Shown piece after piece: positions 24,601 to 32,187 of a stretch of DNA of 64,000 nt. Within the stretch, counting starts at the first letter, position 1, and each line of letters opens with the position of its first letter. Where the stretch lies: contig NZ_CP179868.1 of the NCBI RefSeq assembly GCF_051379705.1, positions 1,550,001-1,614,000 of the forward strand, read 5' to 3'. The notes under the pieces are model-generated. The model was not told the origin of the DNA. It did no database searches and saw nothing but the letters and a program-made list of their open reading frames with translations. This DNA is from Ekhidna sp051379705. Lineage in GTDB: Bacteria > Bacteroidota > Bacteroidia > Cytophagales > Cyclobacteriaceae. Made by a program: the position numbers and the translations under genes.

Positions 24601-25386
24601 TCAATTATCTTTTATTGGCACAGTCAACCGCGAAGCGAATCCAACTCCACGCATAAATTCTAATTCACCTCCTACTGCCTTTATTCGTGCTTCCATACTT
24701 TTTAAACCAAGGCCATGAACCATTTTTTCTGGTAACCCAACACCATCATCCTTATAATCCAATTTAACATAACCATTTTCCTCCTGATATGAGATTTCAA
24801 CATTCTTTGCTTGCGAATGCTTCAGCGTATTTTGAATCAACTCCATCAATATCCGATACAATCCAAGTTCTTTTTCCCACGAAAGTTTGCTAGGATTTTG
24901 TGGTATTGCAAAATCGATTTCTATCTGCTTCGAATCATTGATTTGGTCTACCATACCTTCAAGTGAACGTATCAATCCAAACGTTTCCAATTGATTTGGC
25001 ATAAGATGATGGCTAATTTGTCTGACAGACGCAATCGATGTTTCAATGATGTTGCGCACATTACTGATGGACAGTCCTTTGGATTCCAGTGTGGGATGCA
25101 TTTGCTCCAATCGCATAAGATGCATTTTGGCTATTGAGAGTGTCGCGCCTAATTCGTCGTGCAAGTCCTTAGCGATACGCTTCCGTTCGGCTTCTTGCAC
25201 CTCAATATTTGACTGCAGTAATTCTTTCTGATGCTTATTCCTAAGCTCTTCCCGTTCCAGCTGCTGTCTAATGAGGTTTTTTTGAAAGTGCTGATTAAGC
25301 AGAAAAACTCCAATCGCTATCACAAACACCACTAACAAGAGTGGTAGGAGAATACTTAAGAAATTAACGTCTTGGGTCGCTTCCAT
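24601..25386 (-). CDS. Module A: one-TM sensor kinase (HisKA_3)
   Basis: This is a short histidine kinase of 261 aa. The layout is one N-terminal membrane segment (about 10-31), a coiled-coil linker (34-68), the HisKA_3 domain with phosphoacceptor His76 in AERKRIAKDLHDELG, and a HATPase_c domain with DDGVGLPEKMVHGLGLKSM. There is no extracytoplasmic sensor domain, so sensing must come from a partner, most likely the membrane protein encoded by the overlapping upstream gene. I choose ATG 25386, which gives a 31-nt overlap and the same layout as the module B kinase (260 aa, 26-nt overlap). A longer frame from 25443 is rejected. Confidence 0.88.
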   Translation of the reverse strand: MEATQDVNFLSILLPLLLVVFVIAIGVFLLNQHFQKNLIRQQLEREELRNKHQKELLQSNIEVQEAERKRIAKDLHDELGATLSIAKMHLMRLEQMHPTLESKGLSISNVRNIIETSIASVRQISHHLMPNQLETFGLIRSLEGMVDQINDSKQIEIDFAIPQNPSKLSWEKELGLYRILMELIQNTLKHSQAKNVEISYQEENGYVKLDYKDDGVGLPEKMVHGLGLKSMEARIKAVGGELEFMRGVGFASRLTVPIKDN

Positions 25387-26021
25387 AGTCCAACAAAAAA
25401 GCAGATATACATAATTATCGAAAATAAAGCGTAGATAAACCAAGTATATCTTACCAATGGCGTTTGCGAAAAAGAAATGATCATATTTCCGAAATAGAAA
25501 ACTAGCAAGCTCGATGAGTAATAGATAAAAAGCCCAGCATTGATCCAGCTTATGCTTTTGACGATTGCTACACGCCGCTCTTTAACAATGTCATTCATTA
25601 GAAAAACGAATGTAGTGAGTGAAAGAATAATTATGATTACTGCCTCTACACTCAATGCATAGGAGTTGAATGTGTTAATGTTCTGAATAAAGATCGAGTT
25701 AATAATCGAAAAAGTCACAAATAACCCGGCTACCACCCAAAGAATTTTCGGTCTAATTAGGCCATCAAATACTTTATTGTAGAACACCATCAAACACACA
25801 AAGCCAACAACGGTGTAAACATGAAGAACTGGCAGATTATTTTCCTTATTGTGAAATAAAATTGAAGCAACCACCTGAACGGTGAACGAAACAAAAATGA
25901 ACCATGAAAAATATTTTATTTCCTTGGGAAGTTTTTTGTAGATCACGATGGTATATACTCCTACAATGTAGGCAGCTATATCAGAGTAATCTATTACCGC
26001 TTTGGCAATTGCTTCAAACAT
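25356..26021 (-). CDS. Module A: polytopic membrane protein, putative receptor half
   Basis: This 221-aa protein has about seven hydrophobic segments and very short loops, and I do not recognise it as a named family. It is homologous to the module B protein at 60579-61217. Shared features are SW-x4-GLFIYYSSSLLVFYFGN here against FW-x4-GLFVYFSGSLFSFLLSN there, and a final membrane segment beginning with an aromatic YxW and ending GLxK. The kinase gene starts inside its last 31 nt. The likely role is the transmembrane sensing half of a split receptor whose catalytic half is the adjacent kinase. Confidence 0.78.
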   Translation of the reverse strand: MFEAIAKAVIDYSDIAAYIVGVYTIVIYKKLPKEIKYFSWFIFVSFTVQVVASILFHNKENNLPVLHVYTVVGFVCLMVFYNKVFDGLIRPKILWVVAGLFVTFSIINSIFIQNINTFNSYALSVEAVIIIILSLTTFVFLMNDIVKERRVAIVKSISWINAGLFIYYSSSLLVFYFGNMIISFSQTPLVRYTWFIYALFSIIMYICFFVGLWKRPKTLIS

Positions 26022-26025
26022 CTAA

Positions 26026-26550
26026 CTATTCGTTTAGCGGACTTCCATCGTCACAAGCATTTGGGCATGGCTTTGAAAAGTCAAGCACAAATGGACCATC
26101 TCCATCTCCGAATCCATCGGCCACATCACTCTTATCTCCTTTGTATGGTCCAGTAAGAATAACGTCTGTTCCAGGGATGCCCGCGCTCAGCTTAGCTCCT
26201 TTTACTGGTGTCAGGTAAATTTTGAATTGACTTGAGGCACTATCCAGACCCATATAAATTCTGATGTGTCGATACTCTGCCTTTTTCAAATACTTGGTAT
26301 CGAGACCAATAGATTCTGCTAAATCAACAGATCTAATGGTAAATGCTCGAATAGGATCAATTCCCAATACCTCGGTCACCACTTTGTCATAATAATCGAC
26401 ATTGGCTACTGCCGTATCCAATGCAACTGCAAACATTGAAGATGAAGTGTCAATGATCTCAAATGTTGGCTCTTCTGCCGTTTCTTCGGTAGCTGATTGC
26501 TGGCATGAAATCATTCCTAATAATAAAATAGCACTTAGTAGGTTTTTCAT
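26026..26550 (-). CDS. Module A: lipoprotein with C-terminal SKPCPNACD motif
   Basis: ATG 26550 gives a clean lipoprotein signal (MKNLLSAILLLGMISC). The 174-aa protein has an acidic linker and then a folded domain with AFTIRSVDLAESIG and FKIYLTPVKGAKL. Near the end, residues 159-167 read SKPCPNACD, followed by seven residues. The module B lipoprotein (59927) shares the domain (YTI...LRVY...VFLIPVVK) and ends exactly at SKPCPNLCD. The two cysteines could form a disulfide or bind metal. It starts the operon, 4 nt before the membrane-protein gene. It may be the signal-binding component, or the source of a peptide signal. Confidence 0.82.
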   Translation of the reverse strand: MKNLLSAILLLGMISCQQSATEETAEEPTFEIIDTSSSMFAVALDTAVANVDYYDKVVTEVLGIDPIRAFTIRSVDLAESIGLDTKYLKKAEYRHIRIYMGLDSASSQFKIYLTPVKGAKLSAGIPGTDVILTGPYKGDKSDVADGFGDGDGPFVLDFSKPCPNACDDGSPLNE

Positions 26551-26644
26551 AGTAATAGTTTTTTTGACAATTCTAATCATTCTTCAGCCTATTAAAGGAG
26601 TTAGGACTGCAATTCAAGTAATTCTCTCTATGACATAATCAAAA

Positions 26645-26692
26645 AACAGGTAATTATACCTGTTCATAAAAAGGGTCAATTACCCTCTGGTA
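26645..26692. promoter_or_regulatory. Cluster of GGTA/TACC repeats upstream of module A
   Basis: AACAGGTA and TACCTGTT are perfect inverted arms around ATTA (26645-26664). On the minus strand this hairpin is followed by a T-run, like a terminator or attenuator in the module A leader. TACC-CTCT-GGTA follows at 26681-26692. The result is four GGTA/TACC half-sites in 48 bp, the same half-site as the TACC-N8-GGTA operators but with different spacing. Confidence 0.4.
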
Positions 26693-26803
26693 TGACTTGA
26701 ACACATCCTTCAATTTTACATTACCGATTTACAACAAACAGTTTGTAATCGTGTGGAGCATTCCGAAAAGCCTTAAGAGTAGGAGCCACCAAATTGAAGT
26801 AAC

Positions 26804-27088
26804 ATGTCTCGAATTAAAGTTGATTTTGCCGTATATGGTGCTTTAAAAGACGGAAACGAGAATAACGGACGAGCAATGGACGTAAGGTCCATTCTTCAAG
26901 ACCTGATAAACCAAAACAATGGTGTAGTGACCATCACAAGTTCTTACATGGGAGGCGACCCATGCCTTGGATACACTAAGCAGTTTGGTGCACAGGTTCA
27001 AAGAAAAGACGGGATTTATCATTTCGCGTGCATGGAGGGCCAAACTATTGACTTTCAACGTGGGGGAAACCTCGCTAACCACAACTAA
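26804..27088 (+). CDS. Hypothetical protein, 94 aa
   Basis: I do not recognise this small soluble protein. It begins MSRIKVDFAVYGALKDGNENNGRAMDV, has a glycine-rich stretch MGGDPCLGYTKQFGAQV, and contains two cysteines (PCLG and FACME). Many invariant-looking Gly/Asp residues suggest a compact beta fold. There is no signal peptide. It is a monocistronic gene: 223 bp upstream contain no other gene, a 13-bp palindrome ACAAAC-A-GTTTGT lies at 26734-26746, and a strong terminator follows at 27154. It stands divergently from module A. Confidence 0.7.
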   Translation: MSRIKVDFAVYGALKDGNENNGRAMDVRSILQDLINQNNGVVTITSSYMGGDPCLGYTKQFGAQVQRKDGIYHFACMEGQTIDFQRGGNLANHN

Positions 27089-27153
27089 AAGATTAATCAA
27101 CTTAAGGGACTCAATACTCTTCGGAATTCCCGAAGGGGTAGCTGGTTGGGAAA

Positions 27154-27186
27154 AGCTCTCCATTAATTGGAGGGCTTTCTTTTTTT
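27154..27186 (+). terminator. Intrinsic terminator after the 94-aa gene
   Basis: AGCTCTCCA and TGGAGGGCT form a 9-bp stem (one G-U pair) around TTAAT, followed by TTCTTTTTTT. A smaller upstream hairpin CTTCGG-AATTC-CCGAAG lies at 27118-27134. Confidence 0.85.
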
Positions 27187-27215
27187 ACACGGCACCCAAT
27201 GAACTAAGTAGCGCT

Positions 27216-27223
27216 TATTTTTG
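27216..27223 (+). promoter_or_regulatory. -7 element immediately before the enoyl-CoA hydratase ATG
   Basis: TATTTTTG fits TAnnTTTG exactly and ends only 4 nt before ATG 27228. If used, the transcript would begin at or next to the start codon. Confidence 0.4.
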
Positions 27224-27227
27224 CATC

Positions 27228-27980
27228 ATGAATTACGTTAAACTAGACATAAAAGACGGAATCGGAACCGTTGAATTTTTTACCGAACAGAGCAATTCGC
27301 TACCCGGTGAAATCCTTAAAAAACTTGCAGAAACAATCATCGAAGCTGGAAACAATCCTGACATAAAAGTCATTGTGCTGAAAAGCGGCGGAGATCGTAC
27401 ATTCTGCGCAGGAGCAAGCTTTGACGAACTCATTGCGATAGATAGTCCTGAGCGTGGAAAAGAGTTCTTCATGGGATTTGCCAACGTTATCAATGCCATG
27501 CGAAAGGCACCAAAATTTATCATCGGACGCTTACAAGGCAAAGCGGTGGGCGGTGGGATCGGTTTGGCAGCTTCTGTTGATTATTGCTTTGCTTCCAAGC
27601 ACTCGGCTATTAAGTTGAGCGAGCTTGCATTAGGCATAGGTCCGTTTGTCGTAGGTCCTGCCATAGAAAGAAAAATGGGGCTTTCTGCCATGTCCCAAAT
27701 GGGAATCAACCCAGATGAATTTTACGATCCGAAGTGGGCACATCAGAAAGGACTCTTTGGTAAACTTTATGATGACGTAGCTTCATTGGATAAAGCTGTG
27801 AATGAATTGGCAAAAAAATTGGCCGCTTACAACCCGGAAGCAATGACAGAATTGAAAAAAGTATTCTGGAAAGGAACAGAGCATTGGGATGAGCTGCTTG
27901 CTGAAAGAGCCGAGACCAGTGGCAAATTGGTTCTTTCGGATTTTACCAGAAACTTCATTCAAAAGTTCAAGAATAAATAA
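27228..27980 (+). CDS. Enoyl-CoA hydratase/isomerase family protein
   Basis: This crotonase-fold protein has 250 aa. It has the oxyanion-hole segments DRTFCAGASFDEL and GKAVGGGIGLAASVDY, and a glutamate in LSELALGIGP at the position of a catalytic Glu. ATG 27228 is chosen because MNYVKLDIKDGIGTVEF is the usual crotonase opening; the open frame extends further upstream but runs through a terminator. In this neighbourhood a role in phenylacetate degradation (PaaF/PaaG-like) or in beta-oxidation is likely, but the substrate cannot be fixed by sequence. It ends directly against the convergent hydrolase gene with no gap. Confidence 0.88.
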   Translation: MNYVKLDIKDGIGTVEFFTEQSNSLPGEILKKLAETIIEAGNNPDIKVIVLKSGGDRTFCAGASFDELIAIDSPERGKEFFMGFANVINAMRKAPKFIIGRLQGKAVGGGIGLAASVDYCFASKHSAIKLSELALGIGPFVVGPAIERKMGLSAMSQMGINPDEFYDPKWAHQKGLFGKLYDDVASLDKAVNELAKKLAAYNPEAMTELKKVFWKGTEHWDELLAERAETSGKLVLSDFTRNFIQKFKNK

Positions 27981-28670
27981 TCAATCCATACGGTTCATAA
28001 ACGATCTGATGGTATCTGCGAGTACCGTCAGATCTACTTGCTCTATGGGATGTTTGCTGTTGGAAATCATTTCAAAACTGCTTCCAGAAATCCACTGATG
28101 AACCTGTTGCGTTTCCTCAAGAGAAACCATCACATCATTGTCTGCAAGACATAGCTGAACCGGGATACTAATCCTGGAAATTAAAGATTCTTGTATTGGC
28201 TGTAGTTTTCCTAATCGAGTCATGAAATCTGCTGTTCTGATCAAAACATTCTGCCATTTCTCACCATGTCTCTTCCTCAATACTTCAGCAAATTTTGGAA
28301 CCTTTATAATGATAGCATCAGGGTTTAGGTGCTTGATTTCCTTCTCAGCAATTGCTTCACTCCATGCCATCTTAGTCCCGAGTGTCGTAATGGAAGCTAT
28401 TTTGTTGTTCCCATTCGCAGCGCTCCATAATGCGACAAATCCTCCCATACTATATCCGAAAACATGTGTATACTGGCCTATTGAATCAAGCATGTCGCCG
28501 AGCTGTCTATCAAAGCTTTCAAGAGAGAACGGATCATTAATTGAGGCTTTACTCCCATGTCCATCAAATTCCAACAGATGAATTTCAAACTCATTTTTCA
28601 AAAGTTCCTTAAGTGGAAATAATTGATCTGCTCCACCTATTGCGTCATGAATTAGCATTAATTGCTTCAT
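27981..28670 (-). CDS. Alpha/beta-hydrolase
   Basis: This 229-aa serine hydrolase has the nucleophile elbow GYSMG (Ser74), the acid in LADNDVMV and the histidine in SNSKHPIEQ, so the triad is complete. The oxyanion region is LIHDAIGGADQL. There is no signal peptide, so it is cytoplasmic. The substrate is unknown; small hydrolases of this length are often esterases or MenH-like enzymes. It is convergent with the enoyl-CoA hydratase gene (zero gap) and divergent from the gene at 28705 across only 34 bp, most of which is a perfect inverted repeat. Confidence 0.88.
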   Translation of the reverse strand: MKQLMLIHDAIGGADQLFPLKELLKNEFEIHLLEFDGHGSKASINDPFSLESFDRQLGDMLDSIGQYTHVFGYSMGGFVALWSAANGNNKIASITTLGTKMAWSEAIAEKEIKHLNPDAIIIKVPKFAEVLRKRHGEKWQNVLIRTADFMTRLGKLQPIQESLISRISIPVQLCLADNDVMVSLEETQQVHQWISGSSFEMISNSKHPIEQVDLTVLADTIRSFMNRMD

Positions 28671-28679
28671 TTGCTAAAT

Positions 28680-28701
28680 TTAGGTTTTTACCAAAACCTA
28701 A
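28680..28701. promoter_or_regulatory. Perfect 9-bp inverted repeat in a 34-bp divergent promoter region
   Basis: TTAGGTTTT and AAAACCTAA are perfect arms around TACC. The repeat fills 22 of the 34 bp between the divergent starts at 28670 (minus) and 28705 (plus), so anything bound here would affect both genes. Confidence 0.45.
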
Positions 28702-28704
28702 TAC

Positions 28705-29517
28705 ATGTTCCTTCGCAAGCTTTTTAACTCTGAAAACAAACTCACATGGGTTTTTGTAGATCTCTTGATCGTAATCATCGGGGTGTACTGTGCCTTTCTT
28801 ATTCAGAATTACGCTGAAAATGAAAAAAATCTAAAGGAGCGAGACCGAGTTGTTAGTGCTTTAAAATATGAGATTGAAGCCTTTAGATTTCAAATGACAC
28901 AAATTTCCGGAGGCATGGTTGGCTATTCCAAACAACTTAATAATGTGCTACAACAAGGCTCTTATGGGAATTTTTCAGATTACCGCTTCATCGAGCCTCA
29001 ATATGACTATCAGACGATTGAATATGCCCTCAATCTTCAAAACTCGGAAATAATAGACTTTGAGCTCTACAACGTACTTCAGTCGCTTTTTGTAGAAATC
29101 AAGAAAATCGAACATGTCGAGCGGTTATTGACAGAAACATCCAGACGATACAAAACAATACCAAGCAACATCAGCAAGGAGACAGTAGAATATAAACTGA
29201 CGTGGACAGAAAATTATGACAATTTTGACCGATTTGTCACTTTGATAACCGATCGAGGCGAAATCGCATCACGTATAGCAACAGCTTCCGAAGGAGCATT
29301 GCCATTAATCAACGAAAGACTTGGCATCCAAAAGAGTAGAGCCGTAGAACGAGAATTGATTATACGAAATATGGGCTTGGCAAAAAATGAACAAGAAGCC
29401 GTTTTTTTAGTCAAAACGTACTTTCCTGACTTTACCGAAGAGGAAATACGAGAACTTTATAGAAAGGCTAACTCATCTGAAACTACAAATCCTACCGATT
29501 CTATTGGAGGAAATTAG
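28705..29517 (+). CDS. Membrane-anchored hypothetical protein (DUF6090-like layout)
   Basis: The 270-aa protein has a short basic N-terminus, one membrane segment (WVFVDLLIVIIGVYCAFLIQNYAENEKN, about 15-42) and a long helical, charged domain predicted to lie outside the cytoplasm. This arrangement, with an acidic residue just before the segment and an NYAE/NWNE-like motif just after it, recalls a Bacteroidota family of anchored proteins (DUF6090). The function is unknown. It is divergent from the alpha/beta-hydrolase gene. Confidence 0.7.
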   Translation: MFLRKLFNSENKLTWVFVDLLIVIIGVYCAFLIQNYAENEKNLKERDRVVSALKYEIEAFRFQMTQISGGMVGYSKQLNNVLQQGSYGNFSDYRFIEPQYDYQTIEYALNLQNSEIIDFELYNVLQSLFVEIKKIEHVERLLTETSRRYKTIPSNISKETVEYKLTWTENYDNFDRFVTLITDRGEIASRIATASEGALPLINERLGIQKSRAVERELIIRNMGLAKNEQEAVFLVKTYFPDFTEEEIRELYRKANSSETTNPTDSIGGN

Positions 29518-29565
29518 AATTGCTAGCTTTAGAAATATTTTGGAACTGATTAATCAACCATTGAT

Positions 29566-31719
29566 ATGAAAACAAGACTATTAACCTTTATACTGATAGC
29601 TGCCGGCACATTGGCTGGCTTGGCGCAAAACAGAATAGCCGTAGAACAAGCAACAGATGGCACCTTCAGATCAAAGTCTGTCAGAAGTCTAAACTGGATG
29701 AATGACGGCCAATTCTACAGTGCTTTATCGGATAACAAAATCATTAAATACAGTGTAATTACAGGTGAAGAAGTGGAAACCATTGCTGATGGTAATGCAT
29801 TGGATCTTAAAATTTCTTCATACAGCTTTAGTGATGACGAGTCTTTGGTGCTGATCATGACCGATCGCCAATCGATCTATCGCAGGTCATACACTGCGGT
29901 CTTCTACCTATTTGATAGAAATTCAAAAGATGTCCGGAAGCTTTCGGATGGGCGACAATCTTACGCCACACTTTCACCTGACAACTCCAAGGTAGCCTTC
30001 ACCAGAGATAACAATCTTTTCTACGTTGACTTAGCATCGGATAGTGAAATAGCTGTTACCGATGATGGAAAATTCAACTACATCATCAATGGCAGCACAG
30101 ATTGGGTATATGAAGAAGAACTTTACCTAACTCAGGCTTTTGCCTGGTCTCCGGACAGTAAACGATTGGCTTATTATCGGATGGATGAGTCTGGTGTGCG
30201 CGAGTACAACCTCCAGCTATGGAAAGATGGCGCCAACTATCCGGAGGACTACAGATACAAGTATCCAAAAGCAGGCGAGCAAAATTCCATCGTTGAGATT
30301 TACTCGTATGAACTCGCTTCCAAAAGCAAGGTGAAAGCGGATATAGGTTCGGAAACCGATATGTACATCCCCCACATCTACTGGACAAAGGATACTGAAT
30401 TACTCGCCGTTCAAAGACTCAATCGACTTCAAAACCAGATGGATATTTTACATGTGAATGTGAGGAACGGTAACTCTAAAGTGGTTCTATCGGACAAAAG
30501 TGACACCTACATTCACTTCACATTTTGTGATGACTTAACCTATCTGGATAATGGCAAACAGTTCATCTACAGCAGTGAGAAAGATGGTTATAAGCACTTC
30601 TATCTATACAATATGGACGGAAGCCTTGTTAATCAAATCACCAAGGGTGATTATGAAGCCAGAACATTGGTAGGGCTTGATCAAAGTAAGAAAGTACTGT
30701 ACTATGCCAGCACCGAAGATTCACCGCTGGAGGTTCACCTATATTCAATCTCATTCTCCGGGAAAGGCAAGAAGAAGCTCACCAATGAAAGTGGACGACA
30801 TAGGCTTAACATGAGTGATGATGGCAGCTACTACATGGATTATTATTCTTCTGCCACAAAGCCAATGACCGTTGCGCTATATGAAACAAAGGGGAACAAG
30901 CTGGTAAAAGTGATGGAAGACAATGCCGAGCTATCTAAGAAAACAAAAGACTATGACTTTGCAGAAAAGGAATTCTTCCAGATTGCCAACAACAGTGGAG
31001 ATCAGCTAAATGGTTTCTTTCTGAAGCCTGGAGATTTCGATGAGAGCAAAGAATACCCATTGCTCATCTTCCAGTACAGTGGTCCGGGTTCGCAAAACGT
31101 CTCCAATAGCTGGGGTGGAGGTCATTTCGTTTGGCATCAGTATCTAGCTCAGAATGGATATATCGTAGCAGTAATTGATACACGCGGAACGGGATACCGA
31201 GGAGAAGCCTTCAAAAAAACTACCTATAAGCAATTAGGTAAATATGAAACAGAGGATCTGATTTCAGCAGCCAAAACCCTGGGAGGTTATTCTTACATCG
31301 ACAAGGATCGCATGGGAATTTGGGGCTGGAGCTATGGAGGATATATGTCTTCACTTTGTATACTCAAAGGGAATGATGTGTTCAAGACCGCAATTGCTAT
31401 TGCACCGGTTACCACCTGGAGATATTATGATACGATTTACACGGAGAGATACTTGCAACGTCCACAAGACAACCCAAGTGGGTATGATGACAACAGCCCG
31501 AATACCCACGCAGATAAATTGAAGGGAAATTTCCTCCTGGTACATGGAACAGGCGATGACAATGTACACTTTCAAAACTCGGTGGCGCTTCAAGAAGAAT
31601 TGCTGAATGCAGGAAAGCAATTTGATTCATTCTACTACCCAGACAAAACTCATGGCTTAGGTGGAAGAAGAGGACATTTATATCAAATGATGACTGATTT
31701 CATCATGGAGAAACTGTAA
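29566..31719 (+). CDS. S9 prolyl oligopeptidase (dipeptidyl-peptidase IV type), secreted
   Basis: This 717-aa serine peptidase has a signal peptide (MKTRLLTFILIAAGTLAGLAQ). An eight-bladed propeller with the DPP IV region DWVYEEELYL (the double-Glu motif that binds the substrate N-terminus) precedes the catalytic domain. The triad is Ser589 in GWSYGGY, Asp665 in GTGDDNVH and His696 in KTHGLGG. It should release Xaa-Pro or similar dipeptides from peptides in the periplasm or outside. Length and motifs are complete. It abuts the convergent gene at 31720 with no gap, so no terminator can lie between them. Confidence 0.95.
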   Translation: MKTRLLTFILIAAGTLAGLAQNRIAVEQATDGTFRSKSVRSLNWMNDGQFYSALSDNKIIKYSVITGEEVETIADGNALDLKISSYSFSDDESLVLIMTDRQSIYRRSYTAVFYLFDRNSKDVRKLSDGRQSYATLSPDNSKVAFTRDNNLFYVDLASDSEIAVTDDGKFNYIINGSTDWVYEEELYLTQAFAWSPDSKRLAYYRMDESGVREYNLQLWKDGANYPEDYRYKYPKAGEQNSIVEIYSYELASKSKVKADIGSETDMYIPHIYWTKDTELLAVQRLNRLQNQMDILHVNVRNGNSKVVLSDKSDTYIHFTFCDDLTYLDNGKQFIYSSEKDGYKHFYLYNMDGSLVNQITKGDYEARTLVGLDQSKKVLYYASTEDSPLEVHLYSISFSGKGKKKLTNESGRHRLNMSDDGSYYMDYYSSATKPMTVALYETKGNKLVKVMEDNAELSKKTKDYDFAEKEFFQIANNSGDQLNGFFLKPGDFDESKEYPLLIFQYSGPGSQNVSNSWGGGHFVWHQYLAQNGYIVAVIDTRGTGYRGEAFKKTTYKQLGKYETEDLISAAKTLGGYSYIDKDRMGIWGWSYGGYMSSLCILKGNDVFKTAIAIAPVTTWRYYDTIYTERYLQRPQDNPSGYDDNSPNTHADKLKGNFLLVHGTGDDNVHFQNSVALQEELLNAGKQFDSFYYPDKTHGLGGRRGHLYQMMTDFIMEKL

Positions 31720-32181
31720 TTATTTCTTAAACCGATCGAGTCCTTTACAACTTTTAATTGCAAAGTAAAGCGCCTTTCCTATCGCAAGGAGAGGCTCTTT
31801 TTCTTTGCTATAGAGAACCAGATTTGTTTTCAATCCTGATCCATCTTCTTTGTCATATTTGATCTTCATACTTCCTGAAACAAGAATCAAAGTCCAATCA
31901 CCATTTTCTTGCTGAATCAGCTTCATTTTATCCTCATCTATGTCCGGTAAGAAAAAGGAACTAATCATCCAACTGCCACCTTTTTCAGTGTCTGACTCTT
32001 CGCATTCAAGGTTGCAATCATCATAGTTAAGTCTATAGCATTTAAACTTTAAATCCTCATGTTGCAGCTGACTAATGGAAGAAGCAACAAAAGCAATTGT
32101 ATCAGCCAACACTTTTTCATCCACTTGGGCTGATAGTGATGAAGAGGCTAATAAAATGATGACAAAAACAATTTTTCGCAT
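31720..32181 (-). CDS. Exported hypothetical protein, 153 aa
   Basis: A signal peptide (MRKIVFVIILLASSSLSAQ) is followed by about 134 residues of alpha/beta pattern with a short cysteine-containing segment KCYRLNYDDCNLECEE, which may form a disulfide. It ends KSCKGLDRFKK. I recognise no family. It follows the Fic gene by 6 nt on the same strand, so the two may be co-transcribed, although an exported protein and a cytosolic Fic enzyme have no obvious link. It is convergent with the S9 peptidase gene (zero gap). Confidence 0.75.
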   Translation of the reverse strand: MRKIVFVIILLASSSLSAQVDEKVLADTIAFVASSISQLQHEDLKFKCYRLNYDDCNLECEESDTEKGGSWMISSFFLPDIDEDKMKLIQQENGDWTLILVSGSMKIKYDKEDGSGLKTNLVLYSKEKEPLLAIGKALYFAIKSCKGLDRFKK

Positions 32182-32187
32182 GGCGTA

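Noticed and set aside
26967..27227. 87-codon N-terminal extension of the enoyl-CoA hydratase
   Set aside because: It would overlap the 94-aa gene and run through an intrinsic terminator; the crotonase domain begins at ATG 27228.
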